Positions 38,504 through 42,659 of a DNA stretch of 64,000 bases are shown piece by piece (positions within the stretch are counted from its first letter, which is position 1; the number at the start of each line of letters is the position of its first letter). The stretch spans positions 58,493,501-58,557,500 of the forward strand of contig CM032232.1 in the NCBI GenBank assembly GCA_019009955.1, read 5' to 3'. Under the pieces are notes generated by a model that saw only the letters and a list, made by a program, of their open reading frames with translations, did not search any database and was not told the origin of the DNA. The translations under genes and the position numbers were made by a program. This DNA comes from Riptortus pedestris (Eukaryota; Arthropoda; Insecta; Hemiptera; Alydidae).

Positions 38504-41242
38504 CTACTGTACGTGTGTATGTCACTGAACTCCTTCTAAACTGCTGGACCGATTTGAATGAATTTTGTTATATTTTGGGTGACGCCCTGGATGGTTTAGA
38601 TTCACAAATCAGCCAGCCCGGCAGATGGAGCAGGAGGGTTCTAAGGGAGGCCTAAAATTAAAAATAGCGATAATTCGTTTCCTATTAGTTTTTCGACAAA
38701 TATGCACAGGATAAAAGTCCTTTATTCTGTTATTTAGAGTAACTTTTGTTATATTAATTTTTGATTTATAATAAATTATATACGAGATATACACTAAAAA
38801 ATTAAAGTGGGCGCCAACAATTCTATTGGGCATTAACGATAGAACCGAACTTAACAAAACTCTATTTATAAATTAGCATTAATTATTTCATGATTATTAG
38901 CTATATTAATTTTTTTTAGGTCCGAACGGGAGTGGGGGTTAAAAGAGAGGCCTGAATAAAAAATCGCGATATTTCATTTTCTATTTGTTTTTAGGCAAAC
39001 GTGCACATAACAAAAGTTGTTTTTTGTGTTATTAAAAGTAGCTTTTGTTTTAAACATAATATTACTAAATTTAATATCCAATCGCTTGAAATATCAAGCA
39101 GGACAATGGCTGTCGGGTCCGCTGGTTATTTATATTGAACGAATGTAATTTTCGTCATCTCGTGTGAGAAGGATCGATGGACATTTGAAGAAATGTTTCG
39201 AAAACAACGTCACAACAGATCATTTCCATTCAGGAAAGTCTGGTAATAATTACTACAACAAATTAGGTGCAATTCTAACAGATCAGCAAATTCAATTGAA
39301 TAGAATAAGACAGTAAGAAATGAAAAATTATTACCCAATGTTTTGCATTGCTGTACAAAAAGCAATAGAAATACAGTAATATAAACTTATTTGAAATATA
39401 TTAATGAATCCACCGTGTATTCCAACAACGAGGAAAATGATAAACTTTGCTTTAATTGCAGCTATTGAGTCTTTATGATGCGAGGTTCCTACTGCTCTAT
39501 TTGGAGAATTTCATAGAGACAGGCATGTGCTCAGTATTGCAGTACATGTAAAAGACAGCTGACCGACAACTGTAGCTTGACCTTGCTGTTTCCAGAGAGG
39601 TAGATTTCTGAAACACTCCAATTACTCATTCCTCCTTGCTCACAATAGCAATTATAGAAAAAGATTTAGCAAGGACAAAAATGTAATCGCAGCTGAAATG
39701 ACAAGCTGACGTTCCTTAGACATGAAGTAAATAGATTACGACTATTTTCCAAACGAACATTAACTGACAATTTCCTAAGGAATGAGAGGAAGATTGTATA
39801 ATTAAACAAGAGACATATATATCTAAACGAGAATTAATTGACAAATTATTCGTATAGACAGTTTGGTTTTTAAACTCACGAGAATGGTGTAGGATTTACA
39901 AAACACCATGAAATTAAAACTTCAATTAAAACTAAGAAACATGAAGTGGGACGTACATGAGTTTATATGTGTTAAGCTAAAATAATCACTCACCCAATTG
40001 TACTAAAAATATAATATAAATTACCTTATACTATTATATAGGTCATCCTCATAACTAGGATTAGGGAAGTGATTCTCATCACATGGTTCGGAGAAGTTAA
40101 CCTTGGCTTAAGGAAGGAAAGTAACCTAACTACCGAGATGAGGGAAATTAACCTAACTAACCAGATGAGAGAAGTTAACCTAACTAACCAGATGAGGGAA
40201 GTTAACCTAATGCCCAGATGAGGTAAATTATCCTAACTAACCTGATGAGTGAAGTTACCCTAACTATCCAATTGAGGGAAGTTAATCTAACTACCCAGAT
40301 GAGGGAAGTTAACCTAACTACCCAGATGAGGGAAGTTAACCTAACTATCCAGATGAGGGAAGTTAACCTAACTACCCAGATGAGAGAAGTTAATCTAACT
40401 ACCGAGATGCGGGAAGTTAACCTAACTACCGAGATGCGGGAAGTTAACCTAACTACCCAGATGAGAGAAGTTAATCTAACTACCGAGATGCGGGAAGTTA
40501 ACCTAACTACCGAGATGCGGGAAGTTAACCTAACTACCGAGATGCGAGATGTTAACCTAACTACCCAAATAAGGGAAGTTAAACTCACTATTATTATAAA
40601 AGTTATCCACACTACCTAGATAAGGGAAACGGTTTTTATTGGGTAGATTGGGAACTTTTCTTCCTGGATTTCGGTAGTCCACCTAGATTAGGAATGTTAA
40701 CCTCACTACCTGAACAAGAGTTACGGTCATTGCAGGGAGGTGATCCCTCACTCTAAGATGTGATTCATTCAACTTGGATATCGAAACAGCTTTTTATTGG
40801 ATGGATTAAATGATCCAGATTGCCTGGATTTCTATTATGCTTCATCTCTCTCTGGAGTTTTTGAACTTTGCTCTTAGAAAACGTAACTTTCTCACGTTTT
40901 GGGTAGGCTTAAAAGTATTCCACAATCTTTATCCAGTTATTCACAACAAAATTAACAATGTTGAATTATTAGAGCCAACCATGGACCAACATATCTTAAT
41001 AGCCCTTTATTCCAGTGTAATAAGGCAATACCTGCATCCTGTCGACAGGGTCTGATAGATCGGAGGCGGTGTTGAGGAGAGGGGCATACTCCATGTACTC
41101 CACCATCCGCTGGAGAAAGGACAGCGGCTCGTTGAACACCACCGGCATTGTGATCTTGGACAGTTCTTTACCTATGCTGTTCTTTAACACGGACCAGATG
41201 CTGAAGTCGTTCCTGCTGAACATCGGCACTGGGAGGCATGTT
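8340..41242 (-). CDS. OSBPL1A: Oxysterol-binding protein-related protein 1/2 (ORP1-type), 3' eleven exons, 5' end not in view
   Basis: Lipid-transfer protein that exchanges sterol and phosphatidylinositol 4-phosphate between membranes; animal ORP1 works at late endosomes and ER contacts. Exons, 5' to 3': 41242-41032, 18547-18438, 15347-15189, 14802-14690, 14345-14261, 14185-14081, 12567-12414, 11804-11667, 11344-11262, 9317-9186, 8442-8340. All introns are GT..AG and every phase joins, giving 463 residues and a TGA stop. The sterol-binding domain is complete. The family signature [11 protein letters not shown] is at residues 111-121. The PI4P-binding residues known from yeast Osh4 are all present by alignment: K89, H115-H116, and the K406/E410/R414 helix. 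Order and wording match vertebrate OSBPL1A more closely than the other ORP subfamilies I can recall. The first exon starts in phase 2, so at least one upstream exon exists; no ankyrin, PH or FFAT exon was recognised upstream. The alignment is from memory, not from a search. Confidence 0.93.
8789..8880. repeat. Compound microsatellite (CT)n(TA)n(TATG)n
   Basis: Runs of CT, then about 22 TA units, then about six GTAT units, in the last intron of the ORP1-type gene. The open frame across it is only the repeat translated. Confidence 0.95.
9186..9317 (-). CDS. OSBPL1A: ORP1-type gene, exon with RPDIR and the PI4P-binding K/E/R helix
   Basis: Encodes residues 387-429 plus part of 430. [20 protein letters not shown] leads into [10 protein letters not shown], where K406, E410 and R414 match the i, i+4, i+8 PI4P-contact residues of Osh proteins. 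A basic stretch and EWKPR follow. The acceptor is aattttag|GTTAAG and the donor is CCTAG|gtaatt. Confidence 0.96.
9540..9880 (-). pseudogene. Mariner transposase C-terminal remnant
   Basis: The minus frame contains [10 protein letters not shown], the hallmark [13 protein letters not shown] motif whose D belongs to the mariner DD34D catalytic set. About 45 residues later it reads [12 protein letters not shown], the usual C-terminal '..F..GI..L..RW..C' segment, followed by stops. The sequence then runs into ..ggtcacaaacttttaaatcctcc, resembling a mariner terminal region. Only the last third of the transposase is present, with substitutions and in-frame stops, so it is dead. It lies in the ORP1-type intron 9318-11261, directly beside a Jockey remnant. 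Confidence 0.8.
9884..10728 (+). pseudogene. Jockey-type LINE reverse transcriptase 3' remnant
   Basis: The broken plus frame reads [19 protein letters not shown] near 10130-10185, the '(F)LG(L/V).LD..L.W..HI' post-catalytic RT block. Later it reads [13 protein letters not shown] and, after a stop, [20 protein letters not shown] (10560-10680), the typical C terminus of Jockey-clade ORF2. Several frameshifts and stops are present; the 5' part of the RT, including the catalytic motif, is missing or too decayed to see. A TA/GT microsatellite follows its 3' end. Confidence 0.8.
10731..10822. repeat. Compound microsatellite (TA)n(GT)n
   Basis: About 15 TA units followed by about 27 GT units, immediately after the 3' end of the Jockey remnant. 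It may have grown from the LINE tail. Confidence 0.95.
11262..11344 (-). CDS. OSBPL1A: ORP1-type gene, exon [13 protein letters not shown]
   Basis: Encodes residues 359-385 plus part of 386. [13 protein letters not shown] is the ORP1/2 equivalent of YNFTSFAMVLNE, and it ends with PTDCR, the conserved 'TDCRLRPD' junction. Splice sites are ttccag|TTTT and TGCAG|gtatat. Confidence 0.94.
11667..11804 (-). CDS. OSBPL1A: ORP1-type gene, exon ending [13 protein letters not shown]
   Basis: Encodes residues 313-358, an exact 46-codon exon in phase 0. It starts with an acidic segment ([16 protein letters not shown]) and ends with [13 protein letters not shown], matching the LW...PRPPNS motif of ORP1/2. 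Splice sites are aacag|ATTG and GAC|gtaagc. Confidence 0.92.
12414..12567 (-). CDS. OSBPL1A: ORP1-type gene, low-complexity linker exon
   Basis: Encodes residues 262-312, rich in Ser, Lys and Pro. It sits where vertebrate ORP1/2 has a poorly conserved polar insertion before the LW..PRPP motif. The acceptor was chosen as gggaaag|TGACC because it keeps the frame. A second AG 13 bp further in would lead to a stop after a few codons. The donor is GAA|gtaagt. It is supported mainly by frame continuity and splice sites; conservation is weak. Confidence 0.85.
13678..13717. repeat. (TA)n microsatellite
   Basis: About 20 TA units in the intron 12568-14080 of the ORP1-type gene. Confidence 0.95.
13836..13985 (-). 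mobile_element. tRNA-derived SINE, family 2
   Basis: Read on the minus strand, 13980-13900 shows a tRNA-like head. TTTAGTGGCAAATGCACTAG fits an A box, and CAGTTTCAAACC about 35 bp later fits a B box (GGTTCRAAHCC type). An AT-rich body follows to about 13836. It differs in sequence from the family-1 SINE copies. It is intronic, antisense to nothing, and co-oriented with the host gene. Boundaries are approximate. Confidence 0.6.
14081..14185 (-). CDS. OSBPL1A: ORP1-type gene, exon with VYGKWTEF
   Basis: Encodes residues 227-260 plus part of 261. [17 protein letters not shown] corresponds to the KKKL.ALYGKWTEC block of vertebrate ORP1. The more variable acidic/lysine stretch [14 protein letters not shown] follows. 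Splice sites are ttgcag|CAAG and TTTAG|gtattt. Confidence 0.92.
14261..14345 (-). CDS. OSBPL1A: ORP1-type gene, exon [18 protein letters not shown]
   Basis: Encodes residues 199-225 plus parts of 198 and 226 ([19 protein letters not shown], then VEGYIMDK), a conserved beta-strand region of the ligand barrel. The acceptor ..aactgtttcag lies immediately downstream of a truncated HINE repeat end (14360-14411). An open frame running upstream from the exon across that repeat is intronic, not coding. The downstream intron is only 75 bp. Confidence 0.94.
14360..14411 (-). mobile_element. Truncated HINE 5' end beside a host splice acceptor
   Basis: On the minus strand it reads AGCAGATTTCCCTGAAAGG, then AAATCAGCTATTGAAGTTGT and ACTCAT, nearly identical to the 5' ends at 19890, 20755 and 24025. 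Only about 50-60 bp remain. Its downstream edge is about 15 bp from the acceptor of the exon ending at 14345. Confidence 0.85.
14690..14802 (-). CDS. OSBPL1A: ORP1-type gene, exon [17 protein letters not shown]
   Basis: Encodes residues 161-197 plus part of 198. [17 protein letters not shown] is highly characteristic of ORP1/ORP2 and separates this subfamily from OSBP and from the ORP5/8 and ORP9-11 groups. Splice sites are ttttag|GTGGGG and ACAG|gtacat. Phases join both neighbours. Confidence 0.95.
14972..15180 (+). mobile_element. tRNA-derived SINE, family 1 (plus copy)
   Basis: The tRNA-like head has GTGGTCTTAACCACACATAG and then a B-box-like GAGTTCAATTTC near 15008. The body includes AGTGACAAACTCATTAAATA and GGGTGGTAACCTGTAGATAA, and it ends in an (AAT)n tail at about 15165-15180. 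Copies of the same body occur in reverse at 34078-34232 and 56883-57068. It fills most of the 386-bp intron between the exons ending at 14802 and 15189, antisense to the host gene. Confidence 0.8.
15189..15347 (-). CDS. OSBPL1A: ORP1-type gene, exon with the [11 protein letters not shown] signature
   Basis: Encodes residues 108-160. It carries the defining oxysterol-binding protein fingerprint [15 protein letters not shown], whose two histidines bind the PI4P headgroup. [18 protein letters not shown] follows. The donor AA|gtaagt is only about 8 bp from the A-rich end of a SINE in the next intron. Confidence 0.97.
15593..15663. repeat. (CA)n microsatellite
   Basis: About 30 CA units with a few CG interruptions, 55 bp upstream of the TIR element that begins at 15718. 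Confidence 0.95.
15718..17999 (+). mobile_element. 2.28-kb TIR-bounded DNA element carrying a cysteine-rich ORF
   Basis: The left end reads CACTGGTCGACAA..TTTTTTTC..CACAAGAA from 15718. The inverse complement of the right end (ending 17999) reads CACTGGTCTACAA..TTTTTTTC..CACAAGAA. That is an imperfect terminal inverted repeat of about 28 bp, with small gaps. It encloses a 5' leader of about 410 bp, the ORF at 16132-17790 and about 200 bp of 3' sequence. CACTGG-type ends resemble those of hAT-like superfamilies. No clean target-site duplication is visible: the flanking 8-mers are ATAAATAG and TAATAAGA. It lies in sense-opposite orientation inside the ORP1-type intron 15348-18437. Confidence 0.75.
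16132..17790 (+). pseudogene. Cysteine-rich arthropod ORF family, putative DDE-type transposase, one in-frame stop
   Basis: The start chosen is [20 protein letters not shown] at 16132; the frame is open from 16060, but related proteins begin at this M. The frame runs 449 codons to a TAA at 17479, then continues in the same frame for 102 more codons to TAG at 17788. Visible zinc-ligand-like pairs are C13/C16, C56-C57/C60, C92/C95 and C330-C331/C334. An acidic Ser/Asp/Glu linker spans about 135-175. Candidate catalytic acids in hydrophobic strands are D259 (RLFIDSS) and D312 (NICGDLKVI). A glutamate in [10 protein letters not shown] lies about 60 residues after the stop. The D..D..CxxC..E layout resembles RNase H-fold transposases, which is inference. 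I recall the family as numerous 'uncharacterized' arthropod proteins, without an assigned function. From memory relatives read HFLHSHLDFF where this copy has HFLDFF, so it also seems to have lost four codons. Confidence 0.75.
18438..18547 (-). CDS. OSBPL1A: ORP1-type gene, exon with [12 protein letters not shown] motif
   Basis: Encodes residues 71-107, [16 protein letters not shown] then [20 protein letters not shown]. The KPFNPLLGE block is invariant in oxysterol-binding proteins, and its lysine (K89) corresponds to the PI4P-contacting K109 of yeast Osh4. The acceptor is ..gttttctag and the donor is CAG|gtaatt. The ORF is too short to stand out alone; it was identified by the motif and by frame joining to both neighbours. 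Confidence 0.95.
18822..19036 (-). mobile_element. HINE internal-module fragment flanked by (TA)n tracts
   Basis: After a (TA)n tract (18822-18859) comes CCGCCATTAACGAACTTGAT, then TTTAAATATCGAGTTTAGTA, and then a decayed form of the 'GCGACCGCTAGAGCGTTAACAGACA' segment with a second (TA)n tract (19014-19036). These are the standard blocks of the HINE module in minus orientation. It lies at the 3' start of the 22.5-kb intron. Confidence 0.75.
19410..19889 (-). mobile_element. Helitron-derived tandem units (minus orientation), left part of a composite
   Basis: Contains one full and one cut unit of the Helitron internal repeat. The core is ACAAAAGTT ... AACTTTTGT around 19565-19603, followed by a segment resembling CCAATAGGAAACGAAATATCG, and the CCCCCACTCCTGCCCATCC block near 19672-19692. 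The second unit starts at 19834 and stops abruptly at 19889 where a HINE begins. Confidence 0.7.
19890..20537 (+). mobile_element. HINE (Helentron-like) copy a, full length
   Basis: Starts AGCAGATTTCCCTTAAGGGA, whose positions 5-24 form the perfect 20-bp palindrome GATTTCCCTTAAGGGAAATC. It continues with ATTGAGGTCGTACTTATGAC, a (TA)n core (about 20023-20092), GCTCTAGCGGTCGCAATTTT and the GGAGGGGGGGTTTAGAGG block. It ends with a sub-terminal inverted repeat GGGAAATCTGC, a GC hairpin ACGCAG-CCC-CTGCGT and GACGGACTTT. This architecture (sub-TIRs, microsatellite core, 3' stem-loop) is that described for Helentron-derived HINE/DINE-1 elements. No coding capacity. Confidence 0.8.
20538..20754 (-). 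mobile_element. Helitron unit fragment between two HINE copies
   Basis: Reads ATTTCGGTTGGGTTTTTGAT, then GTGTATATAACAAAAGTTAC and the AACTTTTGTTATGTTCATAT core in the same (minus) orientation as 19410-19889. It stops at the start of the next HINE. Confidence 0.7.
20755..21440 (+). mobile_element. HINE copy b, full length
   Basis: Same ends and internal order as copy a, with a longer (TA)n/(CTAT)n core (about 20879-21000). The 5' palindrome is degraded (TTGGGGGAAATC). The 3' end is GGGAAATCTGCTTAG, then a partly decayed hairpin and TGACGGACTTTT. Copies a and b are visibly very similar outside the microsatellite, implying fairly recent spread. Confidence 0.8.
21441..22425 (+). mobile_element. 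Non-autonomous Helitron, plus orientation
   Basis: The 3' end is diagnostic: hairpin CCCGGgcgaagCCGGG (22398-22413), then TATCTGAG and CTAG (22422-22425) followed by T. The 5' part has TTTCTTTCGTGTATGTTTG, a (TTTG)n run and CGGCTGAACCGAATTTTATG, text common in arthropod Helitrons. Inside are at least two tandem units (about 21590-21840 and 21890-22140) plus a partial third, each with the AACAAAAGTTG..ACTTTTGTTA inverted pair. No Rep/helicase coding. Confidence 0.8.
22430..22815 (-). mobile_element. HINE fragments, minus orientation
   Basis: Two truncated pieces. The first (22490-22580) has TTTTAGTCATCTCTTAGGAT and a GAAATCGCGTCATGAG end. The second (22600-22812) has GAGCTAGGTAACGATAAAAC, GACCGCTAGAGCAGTAACAG, a (TA)n tract at 22671-22714, and the 5' end ..GCGTCATGAGGGGATTCTGC. 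Both lie directly behind the Helitron 3' end. Confidence 0.75.
22816..23770. other. Intronic DNA without recognisable genes
   Basis: Short ORFs only, none with a recognisable domain. A G-run (GGGGGGGGGG) lies near 23443-23454. Part of 23040-23240 resembles a decayed HINE module (TGGAATTTAT..AATCATGTTGTTTTCAATGG). Confidence 0.4.
23780..24024 (+). mobile_element. HINE 3' end fragment
   Basis: Ends in GGAAATCTGCTTACTTTATG and a decayed hairpin region, followed within 25 bp by the 5' end of another full HINE (24025), so the two are head to tail. Upstream text (CCAATCTTGTTTTCGATGGG, ATTTTTATTTGGAAATAGAG) recurs near 57410-57450 before another HINE 3' end. Confidence 0.65.
24025..24685 (+). mobile_element. 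HINE copy c, full length
   Basis: Begins AGCAGATTTCCCTTAAGGGA and follows the order of copies a and b: GATCCTACCCAGGAGATGAC, (TA)n at 24155-24196, GCTCTAGTGGTCGCAATTTT and a GGGGAGGGGGGGGG block. It ends AATGGGAAATCTGCTTAGTT, a GC hairpin and GACGGACT. More diverged than a and b. Confidence 0.8.
24730..25345 (+). pseudogene. Jockey-type LINE 3' end, second copy
   Basis: The last part (about 25165-25345) aligns base by base with 10552-10728: GCCCGAATGTATTA, AATATATTAAAATATATTT, GAAGAATGTTTTTATAC, TCAAGATGAATACTGTCAAA, AATTATTAAATAAAACTA. The plus frames are riddled with stops. The upstream stretch is weaker but could be decayed RT. Same orientation as the copy at 9884-10728. Confidence 0.65.
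25350..28100. other. AT-rich intron segment, no recognisable gene
   Basis: Nothing with a recognisable domain on either strand. A (TA)n(ATT)n microsatellite lies at 26439-26492 and a short (AAAT)n run near 27394-27412. A slightly GC-richer patch around 26100-26280 has no open frame of note. Confidence 0.4.
28107..28162. repeat. (TA)n microsatellite
   Basis: About 27 TA units. Open frames crossing it on both strands are only the repeat translated as Ile-Tyr. Confidence 0.95.
28383..29216 (-). mobile_element. HINE, minus orientation, with two tandem internal modules
   Basis: Enters at the 3' end with CAGATTTCCCACGTGATGGC and leaves at the 5' end with GCTGATTTTCATTAGGGGAA, ATCTGCC. It is longer than copies a-c because the module is present twice. 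The 'GTGGGGGTTTACTGAAGGC' start occurs near 28490 and 28907, and the 'CCGATTTCAGCCATTAACAA' end near 28680 and 29104. Confidence 0.75.
29637..29820 (+). mobile_element. HINE module fragment, plus orientation
   Basis: GGAGTTTGGGGAAT, AATTCGAAACATCTCCGTAA, TTATAAACCAAGATTATTTT and a CCCTCACTCCTGC end follow the plus-strand module order. Both HINE ends are missing. Confidence 0.55.
30475..31036 (-). mobile_element. HINE copy, minus orientation, full length
   Basis: Starts GCGTAAACTAAGCAGATTTC, then ATTCAAGATAGAGAATAAAT, ACGGAGATATTTCGAATTTT, GTCCGATTTCAGCCATTAAT, AAATATCGAGTTTGGTAACG and GACCGCTAGAGCGTTAACAG. A short TA tract follows, then GTAGGATCGATGGACATTTG. It ends GATTTCCCTTAAGGGTAATC TGCC. 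All blocks are in the same order as the plus copies, reversed. Confidence 0.8.
31160..31203 (-). mobile_element. Isolated HINE 5' end
   Basis: ACAACCTCAATAGCTGATGT then CCACTAAGGGAAATCTGCTA is a HINE 5' terminus in minus orientation. It lies about 130 bp beyond the end of the full copy, without its own body. Confidence 0.7.
31425..31800 (-). mobile_element. HINE 3' half, minus orientation, truncated
   Basis: Begins CAAACTAAGCAGGTTTACCA and carries the GAGGGTTTACTGAAGTCGAA module start and CATAATAACGGAGCTATTTG. It fades after TTTCAGCCATAGACGACTAT. Confidence 0.65.
31910..32672 (+). mobile_element. HINE copy, plus orientation, internally decayed
   Basis: The 5' side begins at GGGCTATTGAGGTCGTACTC (the palindrome is lost) and continues GATCCTACCCAGGAGATGAC. 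The TA tract is missing. The 3' side is CGTGGGAAATCTGATTAGTT followed by a lost hairpin. Confidence 0.65.
32673..34076 (-). mobile_element. HINE module fragments, minus orientation
   Basis: Pieces at about 32680-32930 (a 14-base G-run then TTAACGAAGGCTGAAAAGTA, CCAATTTTAGCCATTAACGA) and about 33862-34050 (GAGCTGCGTAAATTAATCAG, GATTCCCCACGTG, a G-run then TTACTGAAGGC). Between them, about 32940-33860, I recognise nothing. Confidence 0.5.
34078..34232 (-). mobile_element. tRNA-derived SINE, family 1, truncated
   Basis: ACGGGTTATCTACAGGTTAC, TAGCCAGGGTGGGACTAAGT and TTTGCCCAGGCGAGAATCAT match the body and B-box region of the copies at 56883-57068 and 14972-15180. The tRNA-like head is cut short at about 34232. 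It interrupts a HINE fragment. Confidence 0.75.
34913..36721 (-). mobile_element. Non-autonomous Helitron, minus orientation
   Basis: Its 3' end is at the low coordinate: on the minus strand CCCGGCcatcGCCGGG, TACCTTAG, CTAG, then T. The 5' side (about 36655-36721) carries CATAAACGGCTGAACC, a (GTTT)n run and TTTCGTGTATG in the minus sense. It holds at least three tandem internal units (about 35865-36130, 36130-36420, 36440-36660). No helicase frame is recognisable in the 900 bp between the 3' end and the units. Confidence 0.75.
36813..36850. repeat. (TA)n microsatellite
   Basis: About 19 TA units just outside the Helitron. It is followed by HINE module traces (GTGTTTACTCAAGGCTGAAG near 36900). 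Confidence 0.9.
36851..38450. other. Intron segment with HINE traces and a TA tract
   Basis: HINE module starts near 36898 and 38405 (GAGGGTTTCTCAAGGCTGAA). A minus HINE 5' piece at 37550-37610 (GGACCTCATATTCATCATCT, GGGGCGATCGATGGATATTT) follows a (TA)n(GT)n tract at 37477-37538. The short ORFs here have no recognisable domain. Confidence 0.5.
38451..39125 (+). mobile_element. Non-autonomous Helitron, plus orientation, degenerate 3' end
   Basis: After a TA tract comes CTGTACGTGTGTATGTCACT and AACTGCTGGACCGATTTGAA, the usual Helitron 5' text. Two tandem internal units follow (about 38640-38930 and 38935-39070). The 3' side has a small hairpin GCTTGA-aata-TCAAGC, then GGACAATGGCTGTCGGGTCC and GCTGG. 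The terminal CTAG has decayed to CTGG. Confidence 0.7.
39126..40090. other. Intron segment, HINE trace then nothing recognised
   Basis: A minus HINE 5' piece at about 39135-39245 (TTTTCGTCATCTCG, AGGATCGATGGACATTTGAA). The rest shows no recognisable element or exon. Confidence 0.45.
40096..40615. repeat. 27-bp minisatellite, about 18 units
   Basis: The unit reads AACTACCCAGATGAGGGAAG followed by TTAACCT, with CCCAG/CCGAG and GAGG/GCGG variants. Twenty-seven bases equal nine codons, so long frames stay open on both strands (repeating MREVNLTTQ and its reverse). These ORFs (40245-40619 plus, 40202-40612 minus) are by-products; I see no evidence of coding. It lies about 420 bp inside the 22.5-kb intron, after the exon donor at 41032. 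Degenerate units continue to about 40720. Confidence 0.95.
41032..41242 (-). CDS. OSBPL1A: ORP1-type gene, first visible exon (start of sterol-binding domain)
   Basis: Encodes residues 1-70 of the visible protein, from [17 protein letters not shown] to DRMQ. This is the conserved opening of the ORP1/ORP2 ligand domain and includes the lid segment [10 protein letters not shown] and [17 protein letters not shown]. The acceptor is a pyrimidine-rich ..tgcctgtttcag and the donor is CAG|gtattg. GC content is clearly higher than in the flanking intron. The exon begins in phase 2, so one base completes a codon started in an unseen upstream exon. The downstream intron is 22.5 kb. Confidence 0.95.
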
Positions 41243-42200
41243 CTGAAACAGGCATAACATCATTAGAAAATACAAGAATCGTCTCAAAAGTATTATAATA
41301 AGAAGAGGCATTTTAGCAGATTAGGACATTCAGCTATTTTCCATACTGGTTGAACGCAATTACGAATAATGGAATATCGAATACAAGGCAAACATTTTAT
41401 GTCAACCGTGAAATGCAAAACCTACACGTAGGATAGTTATTGACAGGAAGTCCCAATACAAATCCAACCCACAACCAATATCTGGCGAATTTCAGTCATA
41501 TTCCCAACTCAAACGGACGTGCCTGCTCTCTTTGATACAAACAAACAGCGCAGATTTATTGATGAACCAGGTTATCAATGACATTAGACAGACATATAAG
41601 TAGAAGGTATTATCATTAAAGAACCCTTATAGACAAATAATTTATAGAAAATTGCAGTAAATGAATGAAAACAAACAGAGTTGCATATTATTGAGTTATT
41701 TTGATAGGAACAACAGAGAGCAAGCATAGTTATATTAATAAACAAAATTTATTAAAACTTTCCTGCAGAAAATGTAGTTTCCTAGAATCAACTGGTGAAA
41801 AGCGGTGATTCCTGATATATGCTTTAAAAATACTTAATTGACCAGTATTAAAATACGATATTATAAAGCAGAATCAATCATACAACCCACTATAATTTTG
41901 AAGTTTGTGGATATTCAGATCAGGGGATTACATTATTTATTATATTTTACTATATTTATTGACGTCCATATCTTGATACTGTGGCTAAATGGGACGGGTT
42001 AGTAGCAAATGTGGGCGTTAATACTTAAACATTATGGTTTATACTGCAAAACTGATTAGAAATTTGCTTTTGATCGCCTAACTTACAGTTTACCATTGAT
42101 TTTAACTTTAAAACACAAGTTCCCTTATACTGACAAAAAAAAAATACCGCATATTTCTTAAGAAGATCAGAGATTTTCAGTATTCAGTTGTTGTTGTAAC
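41243..42200. other. Upstream intron, no recognisable exon
   Basis: No ORP1 upstream exon recognised. A fragment at about 41948-42010 (GACGTCCATATCTTGATACT, AATGGGACGGGTTAGTAG) is the 3' part of the family-1 SINE in minus orientation. Confidence 0.45.
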
Positions 42201-42204
42201 AAAA

Positions 42205-42530
42205 GTGTTACATACAGCTAAAAGTTTACTGTTTAAGTACGATGGTAATTACAGGATATTAGAGAAGAGTACGTTGGCAGCATTTGAAAAATCTGCTTAA
42301 ATTACGCAATACCAGCGTGAACGACTTTATCAACTGAATATGGCATAGGATGTGCTGCCTTTCGTCGTGATAAAATCGCAGAGGTTACAACTGATCACTG
42401 ATGGTAACTCTCATATAGTAGCTCACAGGAAAAATAAATATATCGTGGGAAGTAAGGCTATTTTTTTCTTTGACATTATACACATATTGACAACGAGAAA
42501 ATCAGGTTATTTAGTTGACACAACAATTTC
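42205..42530 (+). repeat. Duplicated segment, copy 1 (pairs with 45640-45935)
   Basis: Shared order: ATTACAGGATA, GCAGCATTTG, AATCTGCTTAAATTACGCA, then beyond the HINE-like end TTATCAACTGAATATGGCAT, GTAGCTCACAGGAAAAATAA and TTGACATTATACA. Similarity continues past the HINE 3' end, so this is a longer repeat unit or a segmental copy, not only a shared HINE end. Confidence 0.65.
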
Positions 42531-42659
42531 GCATCTTATGGATTATGTATTAATATATTCTTGGTCGGATGTTATTTCTTCAACACTGGATTGGGTTCAG
42601 TTGCATTTAGATATCTCAAGGAGTAGAGAAAGGATCCCTTAAGGGTACTGTTAAGAATC

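Noticed and set aside
40202..40619. Long overlapping ORFs on both strands (124 and 136 aa) of repeated nonapeptides
   Set aside because: They are the 27-bp minisatellite translated; a period divisible by three without stop codons keeps both strands open.
40810..41257. Plus-strand ORFs over the first ORP1-type exon
   Set aside because: Antisense to a strongly conserved exon; no domain of their own.
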